Positions 7,977 to 16,277 of a stretch of 64,000 nucleotides of DNA are shown here, one piece after another (the stretch's first letter is position 1; each line of letters starts with the position of its first letter). This DNA is from JAOUEA01 sp963821935 (GTDB lineage Bacteria; Actinomycetota; UBA4738; HRBIN12). The position numbers and the translations under genes are program-made. The notes beneath the pieces were generated by a model. The model saw nothing but the letters and a program-made list of their open reading frames with translations. It had not been told where the DNA came from and did no database searches. The stretch lies in assembly GCA_963821935.1 (NCBI GenBank), contig CAWGFM010000004.1, forward strand, positions 434,001-498,000, given 5' to 3'.

Positions 7977-9016
7977 GCTGTCGTCCCCTCTCGTTCCTTC
8001 TCGATCTCGGTGATGCTTGGAGCTGGCGAGCTCGCGGCGCGGATCTCAGCGGCACGTTCGGTCGCGTGCTCCATGACCAGGTCCATGACCGCGGCGATCG
8101 ATTGGTCGAAGCTGTAGTTGGGCAGCATCGGCACGCCATGCGAGAGAGCCTGGCTCTTCACGTACCGCTGCAGCCGCCGGATGTTCTCGAATCCGGACTC
8201 GTACCGCTCCGCCGGCCTCGTGCCCACGGCATCTTCACGTGTCGCGAAATGCGAGAGGTGACGGCCTTCGTCGTCGACCCCCAAGATGAACGGCACCGCC
8301 AGGATCCGGTCCGCGTGCATCTCCAGATCCAGGAACCCCGGAACGATGTGCGCGCCTTCGATGATGATGCCGGTGCCTTCGGTGGCGGCCCGGTCGATCA
8401 ACGCGTTGATGCCCACCGACACCGCCGCGGTCTGCTCCCGGAACCCCAACAGCAGCGCATCGGCGGACTTGCCGGGCAGTTCGCGGAGCGCCTGGTCCGC
8501 ATGGAAGGACGACGTGTGGAGCGTGGGCATGAGTTCGGGCGAGAGCATGGAGCGCATGACCTCGCGGATGGCGTCGGTGGCCACCACGCGCACGATGCCC
8601 AAGCGCGTGGCCAGCTGCGTGGCGATCGTGGATTTCCCGACACCGGTCGCGCCGCCGATCAAGATCACGAGCGGCACATCCAGGCCCTCCACCGAGCGCC
8701 AGCGGACGAAGTTCTTCGCGTAGCGTTCGCCGGCCGTCTCGCTGATGACGGAGAGCGCGACCTCGGAGAGCTCGTCGCTGGTGATGGAACCGAGTCCCTG
8801 TTCGCGGAGCCGGTCCTCGATGGCCTCAGCCACCTGATAGGCGCGGTAGGGCGACAGGCCCGTGACCATGACCTGCGAGGCCATCAGGCCCTTGGAGAAG
8901 GGCAGGCCGGGTTCGCGGTCGGAGATCACGATGTGTGTCGTCTTGGGCTCTCGTCGATCATTCATGGCTGTCGTGGTGTCCTGGGTCGATCCTTCGGTCG
9001 AACGATGGTCTGTCAT
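7973..9016 (-). CDS. 2-phosphoglycerate kinase (ATP-cone plus P-loop kinase)
   Basis: 347-residue protein with an N-terminal ATP-cone domain (about 28-105) and a P-loop kinase domain with Walker A GGATGVGKST (121-130). This architecture matches the archaeal 2-phosphoglycerate kinase family, which converts 2-phosphoglycerate to 2,3-diphosphoglycerate with ATP. That product is the substrate of the cyclising enzyme encoded immediately upstream, and the two reading frames overlap as ATGA. The pairing makes the assignment much stronger than homology of a generic P-loop kinase alone. Some bacterial relatives without the partner may have other substrates. Confidence 0.85.
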   Translation of the reverse strand: MTDHRSTEGSTQDTTTAMNDRREPKTTHIVISDREPGLPFSKGLMASQVMVTGLSPYRAYQVAEAIEDRLREQGLGSITSDELSEVALSVISETAGERYAKNFVRWRSVEGLDVPLVILIGGATGVGKSTIATQLATRLGIVRVVATDAIREVMRSMLSPELMPTLHTSSFHADQALRELPGKSADALLLGFREQTAAVSVGINALIDRAATEGTGIIIEGAHIVPGFLDLEMHADRILAVPFILGVDDEGRHLSHFATREDAVGTRPAERYESGFENIRRLQRYVKSQALSHGVPMLPNYSFDQSIAAVMDLVMEHATERAAEIRAASSPAPSITEIEKEREGTTA

Positions 9017-10359
9017 GGCTGTGCATCGAGCCGACGAGCGGCCCGAGTGCGAGCGAGATCGATGACCTCTCCCAACGCGGTGTCGAGGTCGTTCGAGCCC
9101 TCCAGCACCACTGCACGGTTGTCCACGAACACGACCTCCGCCCCCCGTTGCAAGGCCCGCGCGGCGCCGATATCGACGGCGGCGGCCTTCAACTCCGTGA
9201 GGAGGACGTCGTACTCCTGGGCCGCATCGAGATCCTCCGCGAGCCCTGCTCGATCAGCCAGGCGAGCGCTCCACCCCACCACCGTGCACCCGTGCGTCAC
9301 CTGGAGATACTCGACCTGTCGAGCAGCGACATCGCCGGGTGCGGTGGTGGTGAAGAACACCCGCGCGCCCTGTACGTCTGCGAGTGGAACCGGGATGAAG
9401 TCGGTGACCAACAACCGCGCGTCATCCAGGAATCGCAGAACGTGGGAGCGCAGTGCGGGGAGGTTCTCGGGCCCGGTCATCGGGCCGGCTGCCATGGTAA
9501 CAACGGCGAGGTCAGACCGCAACAAGCGATAAGGACCCAGATAGCCACCGAGATACTCCGGCGGGGCGGACGCTGGGATCACGAGCACCGCCGCATCCCA
9601 GGTCACCGGTGGCATCGCCGCACCGCTGCCTTCCAGCACGACCAATCCGGGATGGCGGGTGGCAGCCATCGCCGCTGCTTCGGGAACGTTCGTCGAGTAC
9701 GGCTGGCCGGCCAATCCCCCGCCGGCCCTGCGGGCACCGATCGTGGTCACCCCGGTGGTGACCGCGTCTTCCAGATAGTCGGAGGCAGCATGATCGCCCG
9801 ATCGAACGCGGCTGAGCAGGACCTGGAGGTCGATGGAGCCGGCCTCCGCGACCTGGGGCGTCGCAGGGCCCCCGCGCCCCATCGCCACGACGACGGGATC
9901 CAGCCCCCTTCGGGCGGCGAGCCGGGCCACCTCGCCGCTGATCGCGGTCTTGCCGGTTCGCTTGCCCGTGCCGATCACGGCGAGCGTCGGGGCGCCGATG
10001 GGCGGCGCCTGGGCGGGAGGCTCCAGGCGGAAGTCAGGCCCGACGTACGGCACGCCGCGGACGAGGGCGACCGCGGCGAGCTCCATCCGTTCGTGGTAGC
10101 CGAGCACGGGCTCATCGCTGAGATCGAGGATGACCTCGGGCGTCCAGCGTTCGATGGCTTCGGCCAACCCGGCCATGCGATCGGCGGCGGCGTCGAGGGT
10201 CGGCACCCCGAGCTCGGGCAGCGATCTCGCATCGATCTTCTCGATCCCCCCGACGAACAGGGCTGCCACCACGTCGTGCCCACGGCGCGACGCGACATCC
10301 ATCGCCCATCGGGTGACCGGCGGGTAGTGCTCGCCGTCGACCAGCACGACGGTGCGCAT
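9013..10359 (-). CDS. cpgS: Cyclic 2,3-diphosphoglycerate synthetase
   Basis: 448-residue soluble protein. The N-terminus VVLVDGEHYPPVTRW and the P-loop GTGKRTGKTA (130-139) match the cyclic 2,3-diphosphoglycerate synthetase family known from Methanothermus. That enzyme uses ATP to close 2,3-diphosphoglycerate into the cyclic trianion that serves as a thermoprotective and ionic solute. The gene for 2-phosphoglycerate kinase follows with a 4-base overlap, so the full two-step route from 2-phosphoglycerate is encoded. The start has GGAAGGAGG upstream. It opens the large minus-strand block that includes rho and prfA. Family membership is confident; accumulation of the solute is inferred. Confidence 0.86.
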   Translation of the reverse strand: MRTVVLVDGEHYPPVTRWAMDVASRRGHDVVAALFVGGIEKIDARSLPELGVPTLDAAADRMAGLAEAIERWTPEVILDLSDEPVLGYHERMELAAVALVRGVPYVGPDFRLEPPAQAPPIGAPTLAVIGTGKRTGKTAISGEVARLAARRGLDPVVVAMGRGGPATPQVAEAGSIDLQVLLSRVRSGDHAASDYLEDAVTTGVTTIGARRAGGGLAGQPYSTNVPEAAAMAATRHPGLVVLEGSGAAMPPVTWDAAVLVIPASAPPEYLGGYLGPYRLLRSDLAVVTMAAGPMTGPENLPALRSHVLRFLDDARLLVTDFIPVPLADVQGARVFFTTTAPGDVAARQVEYLQVTHGCTVVGWSARLADRAGLAEDLDAAQEYDVLLTELKAAAVDIGAARALQRGAEVVFVDNRAVVLEGSNDLDTALGEVIDLARTRAARRLDAQP

Positions 10360-10422
10360 CGTGGGTGGCCTCCTTCCGATGGAGAGTGGTGAACGAGTTC
10401 CGCGGTGCCCGTTGAATGTTGG

Positions 10423-11211
10423 CTACTCGCCGACGGGGACCGTTCGCTCTTGGATGGGCAGCTCGTGCTCCCGATGGAACTGCTTGCCCGCCAGCGAGAA
10501 ATGGGTCATGACGTGACTCTCACCGAACGGGAACCGGCGCCTGATCTTGACCTCGCCGCCGTCGAACTCGAGCACGTTGTAGCAGGGCTTGGTGTACCCA
10601 CGAAGTCGCAACGACGACACGGTGCCGGCGTTGGCGATGTACATGTCTTCGAGGCGCCACACGTACGGCACGTGTTTGTGGCCCGACAGCACCACGTGCA
10701 CCCCCGCGTGGATCAGGACCTCCAGCAGATCTCCGGCGTCCATGACCGTGCTCCGCTCCCGGCCCGTGCCGGGGATCGGCAGCAGATGGTGGTGGAGCAC
10801 GAAGACCTTCAGGTCCGAGGGTGATTCGAACTCCCGACGGATCCAGTCGTAGTGGACCCGTCCGACCTTGCCCTCGTTCAGGTCCGGCTCGCTGGAATCG
10901 ATCCCCACGATGCGCACGCCATGCATGTCGTGGGACCACATGCGCGGCCCGATCAGGTCTTCGAAATGCAGGTACCCCACGTTGCGGGAATCATGGTTGC
11001 CGGGCACGGTCAAGATGGGGGCGTCGATCCGTTCCGCGTAGGCCACCCAGTTCTTGTACTCCTGGCGATAGCCCTCGGCAGTGAGGTCGCCGCTGCACAC
11101 GACGACGTCGGGTTGCATCTCGTTGAGCTCGGCGATGACGCGGTTCATGAGGTTGGGCACGAAGAACGGCGAGCCGACGTGAGGGTCGGAGATGTGGGCG
11201 ATGGTGACCAC
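10423..11211 (-). CDS. Calcineurin-like metallophosphoesterase
   Basis: 262-residue cytosolic phosphoesterase with the five metal-binding blocks in order: DPHVG (near 9), GDLT (near 41), GNHD (near 71), HHH (near 140) and GHKH (near 176). The arrangement resembles class III cyclic-nucleotide phosphodiesterases (CpdA/Rv0805-like), but many phosphodiester substrates are possible. A GTG start at 11211 is preceded by a TAGACT element 9 bases upstream and no Shine-Dalgarno. The gene is divergent from the MarP-like protease gene. Confidence 0.88.
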   Translation of the reverse strand: MVTIAHISDPHVGSPFFVPNLMNRVIAELNEMQPDVVVCSGDLTAEGYRQEYKNWVAYAERIDAPILTVPGNHDSRNVGYLHFEDLIGPRMWSHDMHGVRIVGIDSSEPDLNEGKVGRVHYDWIRREFESPSDLKVFVLHHHLLPIPGTGRERSTVMDAGDLLEVLIHAGVHVVLSGHKHVPYVWRLEDMYIANAGTVSSLRLRGYTKPCYNVLEFDGGEVKIRRRFPFGESHVMTHFSLAGKQFHREHELPIQERTVPVGE

Positions 11212-11251
11212 GATGCAACCAGTCTAGTTGGCGCGTGGGACGATACGAACG

Positions 11252-12433
11252 ATGAGTGTGCTCGACCTGATGCTCGTGCTCTTGCTCGCGCTCTCGATCC
11301 TGTCCGGGTACCGGCGGGGCGCGACGATGCAGGTGTTCGGCGTGGTCGGACTGGTCGGCGGCGTCGCATTGGGGGCCCTCGCGGCGCCCAGGCTGGCGTC
11401 CCTGGCGAACAGCCCCGCGACCGCCGTCGGGCTGGTGCTGGGCTCGGTGCTGATCGGCGCGGTCCTGGGCAACGTCTTCGGTTGGCTCGTGGGCAGCAAG
11501 GTCAAGAGCAAGGCGCACGATCACGGTCAGATGGGCCGCGTGGACGCGGTGGGCGGATCACTGCTCTCGGTGGGAGCGCTGTTGCTGGTGACCTGGTTCC
11601 TGGCGCTCAACCTGGCGAACGGGCCGTTCCCGGGCCTGGCTCGCGGCATCCGCGACTCCCGTGTGGTGCGCACGCTGGACGCCGCGTTGCCGCCGCCACC
11701 GTCGCTGCTGGGCGAGCTGCAGCATGTCCTGTCGATGCTGGGATTCCCGGACGTCTTCGTCGGACTGCCGCCAGAACCAGGCGAGCCGGTCGATCCGCCG
11801 CGCGGCGTCGACGCGGCAGCAGCGACGAAGGCGGGGCGAGGGAGCACGGTCGAGATCCTCGGCCGGGGCTGCTATCAGGGCTTCTTGAACCAGGGCAGCG
11901 GGTTCGTCGTAGCGCCGGGGCTGGTGGTCACGAACGCGCACGTCGTCGCCGGCACCGTCGAGCAATGGATCACTCGGCCGGACGGTGACAGCGCCGCGGC
12001 CGTCGTCGTGTTCGATCCGGATCTGGACATCGCGATCCTGCGTGTCCCCGCGCTCGATGCTCCCGCCCTGCCCTTGCTGCGCACCGAGGTCGAGCGCGGT
12101 CAGGGCGGCGCGATCTTGGGATACCCGGGCAGCGCAGCACTCGTCGCCACGTCGGCAGCGGTCCGTCAGGTGATCGAGCCCGTGGGACGAAACGTGTACG
12201 GCGAAGGCGAGGTGCGGCGGCGCGTGTACGAGCTGCAGGCATCGATCCGGCGCGGCAACAGCGGCGGCCCGTTCGTGCTGCCCGACGGCTCGGTGGCGGG
12301 CGTGGTGTTCGCCAACTCGGTCGTCGCCGACGACGTGGGGTACGCCCTGCTGAGCACGGAGGTCATTCCCAGCCTGCAGGAAGCCCGGGCGCAACGGGAA
12401 CCGGTCGGCACCGGCTCGTGCGCCGCCTCCTGA
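11252..12433 (+). CDS. MarP-like membrane serine protease (CvpA-type anchor plus trypsin-like domain)
   Basis: 393-residue protein. Four hydrophobic spans of the colicin-V-production type (about 3-17, 26-45, 56-78, 100-122) precede a periplasmic chymotrypsin-fold protease. The catalytic triad reads H230 (VVTNAHVVAG), D259 (FDPDLDIAI) and S337 (RRGNSGGP). Cys207 and Cys390 sit where the redox-sensitive disulfide lies in mycobacterial MarP. MarP protects cells against acid and oxidative stress by processing cell-wall hydrolases; the same role is inferred here. The ATG at 11252 is preferred over a TTG 24 bases upstream. The gene converges on thrB with 14 bases between stops. Confidence 0.9.
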   Translation: MSVLDLMLVLLLALSILSGYRRGATMQVFGVVGLVGGVALGALAAPRLASLANSPATAVGLVLGSVLIGAVLGNVFGWLVGSKVKSKAHDHGQMGRVDAVGGSLLSVGALLLVTWFLALNLANGPFPGLARGIRDSRVVRTLDAALPPPPSLLGELQHVLSMLGFPDVFVGLPPEPGEPVDPPRGVDAAAATKAGRGSTVEILGRGCYQGFLNQGSGFVVAPGLVVTNAHVVAGTVEQWITRPDGDSAAAVVVFDPDLDIAILRVPALDAPALPLLRTEVERGQGGAILGYPGSAALVATSAAVRQVIEPVGRNVYGEGEVRRRVYELQASIRRGNSGGPFVLPDGSVAGVVFANSVVADDVGYALLSTEVIPSLQEARAQREPVGTGSCAAS

Positions 12434-12447
12434 AGATCCTCGTGCGG

Positions 12448-13344
12448 TCAGTGCTCGACGGATACCTCGAACCCCGACGACCGGATCCCCGGTCGGATCA
12501 CGGACCACCCGTCGCCAAGATCCGGGATCACGTGTCCGTCCTGTTCGAACGCAAGGAGCGACGGCCCCGCGCCCGAGACGCAGATAGGGATGTTCATGCT
12601 TCGGATCTGCTCGAAGACCTCGCGAACCTCGGGCACGAGAGCAAGCCGGACATCCTGGTGCAGACGATCGCGGAGCGCGACCCGCAGGAGCGTAGGATCA
12701 CGGGTAAGGGCCTCGACCATCAGCGCCGAGTGCGCTGCGTTGAAGATGGCGTCCTCTCGAGCGACAGCAATTGGCAGCGAAGAACGGGCCGCGGTCGTCG
12801 GCAGGCGTATCGCCAGAGGCACCAGGACGAGTGGCCGCAGGTCCGGGCGCGGATCCATGCGGTGGACGAATCCGTCCGCTGTCGTGATCGTGAAGCCGCC
12901 GAACGCCGCGGCCGCCGCATTGTCGGGATGGCCTTCCACCTGAGCGGCCAGCGAAGCCACGGAGTAGGCAGCCTCTTGCGGAGCCTGGGTCGAGTTGTGC
13001 CCATCGATCGCCAGCTCGAACAGGCGAGAACCAAGCACCACCCCCGAAACCGCTGCGGCCGAGGAGGATCCGAGCCCCCGCTCCAGCGGGATCCGGTTCA
13101 GTCCATGGAGTTGAAAGGGAGGCGCTTCGAGCTCGTGGAAGGCGCCGATCCACGTCATCGTGCGAGTCACCATGTCTGTGCCGTCGGTGGGGAGCTCGTC
13201 TGCGCCTTCGCCTTCCCAGGTGACGCCGGGCTCGGCCTCGGTGTCGATCGTGACCTCGTTGCACAGATCGAGCGCGAGACCGAACGAGTCGAATCCCGGT
13301 CCCAGGTTGGCTGAGGTCGCCGGCACCGTGACGGTGATGCGCAT
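12448..13344 (-). CDS. thrB: Homoserine kinase
   Basis: GHMP-family kinase (298 residues) that phosphorylates homoserine in threonine synthesis. The ATP-binding loop RIPLERGLGSSSAA lies at about 84-97, with the N-terminal motif VPATSANLGPGFDSFG and the C-terminal SGAGPSLLAF segment. It is the last gene of the hom-thrC-thrB run and starts 4 bases after the thrC stop. Confidence 0.96.
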   Translation of the reverse strand: MRITVTVPATSANLGPGFDSFGLALDLCNEVTIDTEAEPGVTWEGEGADELPTDGTDMVTRTMTWIGAFHELEAPPFQLHGLNRIPLERGLGSSSAAAVSGVVLGSRLFELAIDGHNSTQAPQEAAYSVASLAAQVEGHPDNAAAAAFGGFTITTADGFVHRMDPRPDLRPLVLVPLAIRLPTTAARSSLPIAVAREDAIFNAAHSALMVEALTRDPTLLRVALRDRLHQDVRLALVPEVREVFEQIRSMNIPICVSGAGPSLLAFEQDGHVIPDLGDGWSVIRPGIRSSGFEVSVEH

Positions 13345-13348
13345 CGAG

Positions 13349-14416
13349 CTACAGACCCAGCTCGGCGGCGACCGCAGCCGGGTCGGCGCGGACCGCGACG
13401 GGGTGGGCCGCCCCCGAGATCGCCCACTCCGGGTCCTTCAGCCCGTGCCCGGTCAAGATGCAAGCGATCGTGGCGCCTCGCGGGAGCTCGCCGTCGGCGT
13501 GCACATGCAGCAACCCGGCGACGCTGGCGGCGCTCGCGGGTTCGACGAACAGTCCCTCGCGCGCCAGGCGTCGGTAGGCGGCCAGGATCTCACGATCGGT
13601 GACCGCCGCGATGGCGCCCTCGGACTCCGTGGCGGCCGCGACCGCCTTGTCCCACGATGCCGGGTTCCCGATGCGGATCGCGGTCGCGATCGTCTGGGGA
13701 TCCTTCACCGGCTCGCCTCGGACGATCGGCGCCGCCCCCTGTGCCTGGAAGCCCATGAGCTGGGGTGGCTCCACGATCGTGCCGTCCTGGAGATACTCCG
13801 AGTAGCCGATCCAGTGGCTGCTGATATTCCCGGCGTTGCCGACCGGCACGAGGTGCAGATCGGGCGCGCGCCCCAACGCGTCCACGATCTCGAACGCGCA
13901 GGTCTTCTGGCCCTGGAGCCGGTACGGGTTCACCGAGTTGACCAGCGTCACCGGGTAGTGCTCAGCGAGATCTTTCGCCAGCTCGAGCGAGTCGTCGAAG
14001 TTCCCCTCGACCTCCAGGACCCGGGCGCCGTGCACCAACGTCTGGGCCATCTTGCCCATGGCCACCTTGCCCTTGGGAACGAGCACGGCACACGTCATCT
14101 CTGCCTTCGCCGCGTACGCCGCTGCAGCAGCGCTGGTGTTCCCCGTGGATGCGCAAACGATAGCCTTCGCGCCCTCTTCCAAGGCTTTGGAGATGGCCAG
14201 GGTCATGCCACGGTCCTTGAACGAGCCGGTGGGGTTGGCGCCGTCGTACTTGAGCCACACGTCGCAGCCGGTCTCATCGGACAGGGACTCGGACCGCACC
14301 AGCGGCGTCCCGCCTTCCTTCAGCGTGACGACCGGTGTGGCATCCGAGACCGGGAGCCTGTCGCGATACTCCTCGATCAGCCCGCGCCATTGATGGGCGC
14401 CCGGCTCCGAGCTCAC
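13349..14416 (-). CDS. thrC: Threonine synthase
   Basis: PLP enzyme that converts O-phosphohomoserine to threonine. It has 355 residues, the short form typical of actinobacteria. The PLP lysine is in NPTGSFKDRGM (K67), and the phosphate-binding glycine loop VPVGNAGN is present. The ATG overlaps the stop of hom by 4 bases, so expression of the threonine genes is coupled. Confidence 0.96.
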   Translation of the reverse strand: MSSEPGAHQWRGLIEEYRDRLPVSDATPVVTLKEGGTPLVRSESLSDETGCDVWLKYDGANPTGSFKDRGMTLAISKALEEGAKAIVCASTGNTSAAAAAYAAKAEMTCAVLVPKGKVAMGKMAQTLVHGARVLEVEGNFDDSLELAKDLAEHYPVTLVNSVNPYRLQGQKTCAFEIVDALGRAPDLHLVPVGNAGNISSHWIGYSEYLQDGTIVEPPQLMGFQAQGAAPIVRGEPVKDPQTIATAIRIGNPASWDKAVAAATESEGAIAAVTDREILAAYRRLAREGLFVEPASAASVAGLLHVHADGELPRGATIACILTGHGLKDPEWAISGAAHPVAVRADPAAVAAELGL

Positions 14417-15705
14417 GGCTCCTCGCCCTCGACCCGCAACACACTGCTCACGGCACGAACGGCGGTGGACTCGCGCAGCTCCTGCAAGGTCTTCTGCAAC
14501 GCGCCCTCCTGGGCTCGGTGGGTGATGAAGACCAGGGTGGCTTCATCGCCGAAGCCTTCCTGCCACACGCGCTCGATCGAGACCCCGTTGTGGCCGAAGT
14601 CACCCGCGATCTCAGCGAGCACACCCGGCCGGTCGGCCACGTGCAGGTTGAGGTAGTACTGGCCGCGCGTGTCGTCCATGGGTCGGATCCGGCGCTCGAG
14701 GGCGCACGTGCAGCCCATGCCGCGCCCGCCGGTGACCAGGTTGCGCGCCGCCGAGATCAGGTCGCCGACCACCGCGGTCGCGGTGGCATCTCCGCCAGCA
14801 CCGGGGCCGTACAACATCAGCTGACCCACCTTCGGCCCCTCGATGAACACGGCGTTGAACGCATCGCGAACGGCGGCGAGCGGATGCGAAGCCGGGATCA
14901 TGGCCGGGTGCACCCGCACGCTGATCTCGCCTTCATCGAGCTCGGCGATCGCCAGCAGCTTCACGACGTAGCCCATCCGAGCCGCGTCCGCGATGTCCTG
15001 GGCGGTGATGGATGCGATGCCTTCGCGGTAGACGTCGTCGGCGACGACCCGGGAGTTGAACGCGATCGAGGCAACGATCGCGCACTTGGCGGCGGCGTCG
15101 AAACCCTCCACGTCCGCGGTGGGATCGGCTTCGGCATACCCCAGATGTTGCGCCTCGGCGAGCGCCTCATCGAACGACCAGGAATGCTGGGACATCTGCG
15201 TGAGGATGTAGTTGGTCGTGCCGTTGACGATGCCGAGGATCCGCGTGACATGCTCGCCCGCGAGCGATTCCTTGAGGGTTCGGATCACGGGAACGCCCCC
15301 CGCCACGCTCGCCTCGAAGTACAGGTCCCGGTCGGCAGCGTCGGCGGCGTCGAACAGGTCCTTGCCGGCGGTGGCGAGCAGTTCCTTGTTCGCGGTCACG
15401 ACCGGCTTGCCGTTGGCGAACGCCCGCAGCAGGATCGCACGGGCCGGCTCGACGCCGCCGACCAGTTCGCACACGATGTCGACGTCGGGGTCGTCCACGA
15501 TCGCGACCCCGTCGCTCGTGAAAGCCTCGCGAGACAGGGGAAGCCCGCGATCGCGCTCCACGTCGCGCACCGCGACGCGAGTGACCTCGAGGCGACAGCC
15601 GGCGCGCATCGCGATGTCATCGGCGTGCTCGTGCACCATGCGGACCACAGCCGCGCCCACGGTGCCGCATCCCAGCATGCCGACGCGGATCGTTCGCTCG
15701 CTCAT
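14413..15705 (-). CDS. hom: Homoserine dehydrogenase (with ACT domain)
   Basis: 430-residue NAD(P)-dependent enzyme that reduces aspartate semialdehyde to homoserine, the branch point to threonine and methionine. The Rossmann motif GMLGCGTVGAAV is at the N-terminus, a homoserine-binding segment with KELLATAG lies in the middle, and a C-terminal ACT domain starts near residue 353 (NLHVADRPGVLAEIAG). The ACT domain suggests threonine feedback. The start overlaps the stop of the upstream acetyltransferase gene. Confidence 0.96.
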   Translation of the reverse strand: MSERTIRVGMLGCGTVGAAVVRMVHEHADDIAMRAGCRLEVTRVAVRDVERDRGLPLSREAFTSDGVAIVDDPDVDIVCELVGGVEPARAILLRAFANGKPVVTANKELLATAGKDLFDAADAADRDLYFEASVAGGVPVIRTLKESLAGEHVTRILGIVNGTTNYILTQMSQHSWSFDEALAEAQHLGYAEADPTADVEGFDAAAKCAIVASIAFNSRVVADDVYREGIASITAQDIADAARMGYVVKLLAIAELDEGEISVRVHPAMIPASHPLAAVRDAFNAVFIEGPKVGQLMLYGPGAGGDATATAVVGDLISAARNLVTGGRGMGCTCALERRIRPMDDTRGQYYLNLHVADRPGVLAEIAGDFGHNGVSIERVWQEGFGDEATLVFITHRAQEGALQKTLQELRESTAVRAVSSVLRVEGEEP

Positions 15706-16277
15706 CGGTCCTCGTTTCGCGACGTGTCGATCTCCGGCCCGATCCAGGCGCCCATCAGTATCTCGTCCTCGTACCCGGTGGACTTGCGTGATTGCCGCGC
15801 CAGGCGTCCTTCCTGCACGAACCCGAACCTGCGGTACAACGAGATGGCGCCCTCATTGTTGGGGTAGACCGACAGGACCAGCTTCTCGACACCGACGCCG
15901 CGCGCCCATGCGAAGCCTTCGGCGAGCAAGGCCGTGCCGACCCCGCGACCGCGGTGGCCTGCGGCGACAGCGATCCCCAGCGTTGCGACGTGCCGGGTCA
16001 CCGGGTGCTGCTCACGCTGCATGTAGATGTGGCCGATCACGTCGTCGCGGTCGTCGAGGGCCACGATCTGCGCTTCCTGTTCGGTCCACGGTCGCCGGAA
16101 GCGCTTGCGATAGACGCCGACAGGATGCGCGACTCGTTCCGATCGGACGTAGCCACCTTCGGCGACCACCTCGGACCAGAACGCCAGATAGGACACAGCG
16201 TCGCGACGCGTGGCGGGCCTGATCGTGACACCGGCCGGCGGCTCGGTGACGGACCGTGGGGCGATGCGCTCAGCCAT
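15702..16277 (-). CDS. GNAT-family N-acetyltransferase
   Basis: 191-residue acetyl-CoA-dependent acyltransferase. The core spans about residues 20-175, with the acetyl-CoA loop AAGHRGRGVGTAL and the C-terminal motif NNEGAISLYRRFGF, a RimI/ribosomal-protein-like pattern. The gene overlaps argS upstream (8 bases) and hom downstream (4 bases). It occupies the place where lysA is often found in actinobacterial argS-lysA-hom-thrC-thrB clusters. The acceptor is unknown. Confidence 0.85.
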   Translation of the reverse strand: MAERIAPRSVTEPPAGVTIRPATRRDAVSYLAFWSEVVAEGGYVRSERVAHPVGVYRKRFRRPWTEQEAQIVALDDRDDVIGHIYMQREQHPVTRHVATLGIAVAAGHRGRGVGTALLAEGFAWARGVGVEKLVLSVYPNNEGAISLYRRFGFVQEGRLARQSRKSTGYEDEILMGAWIGPEIDTSRNEDR

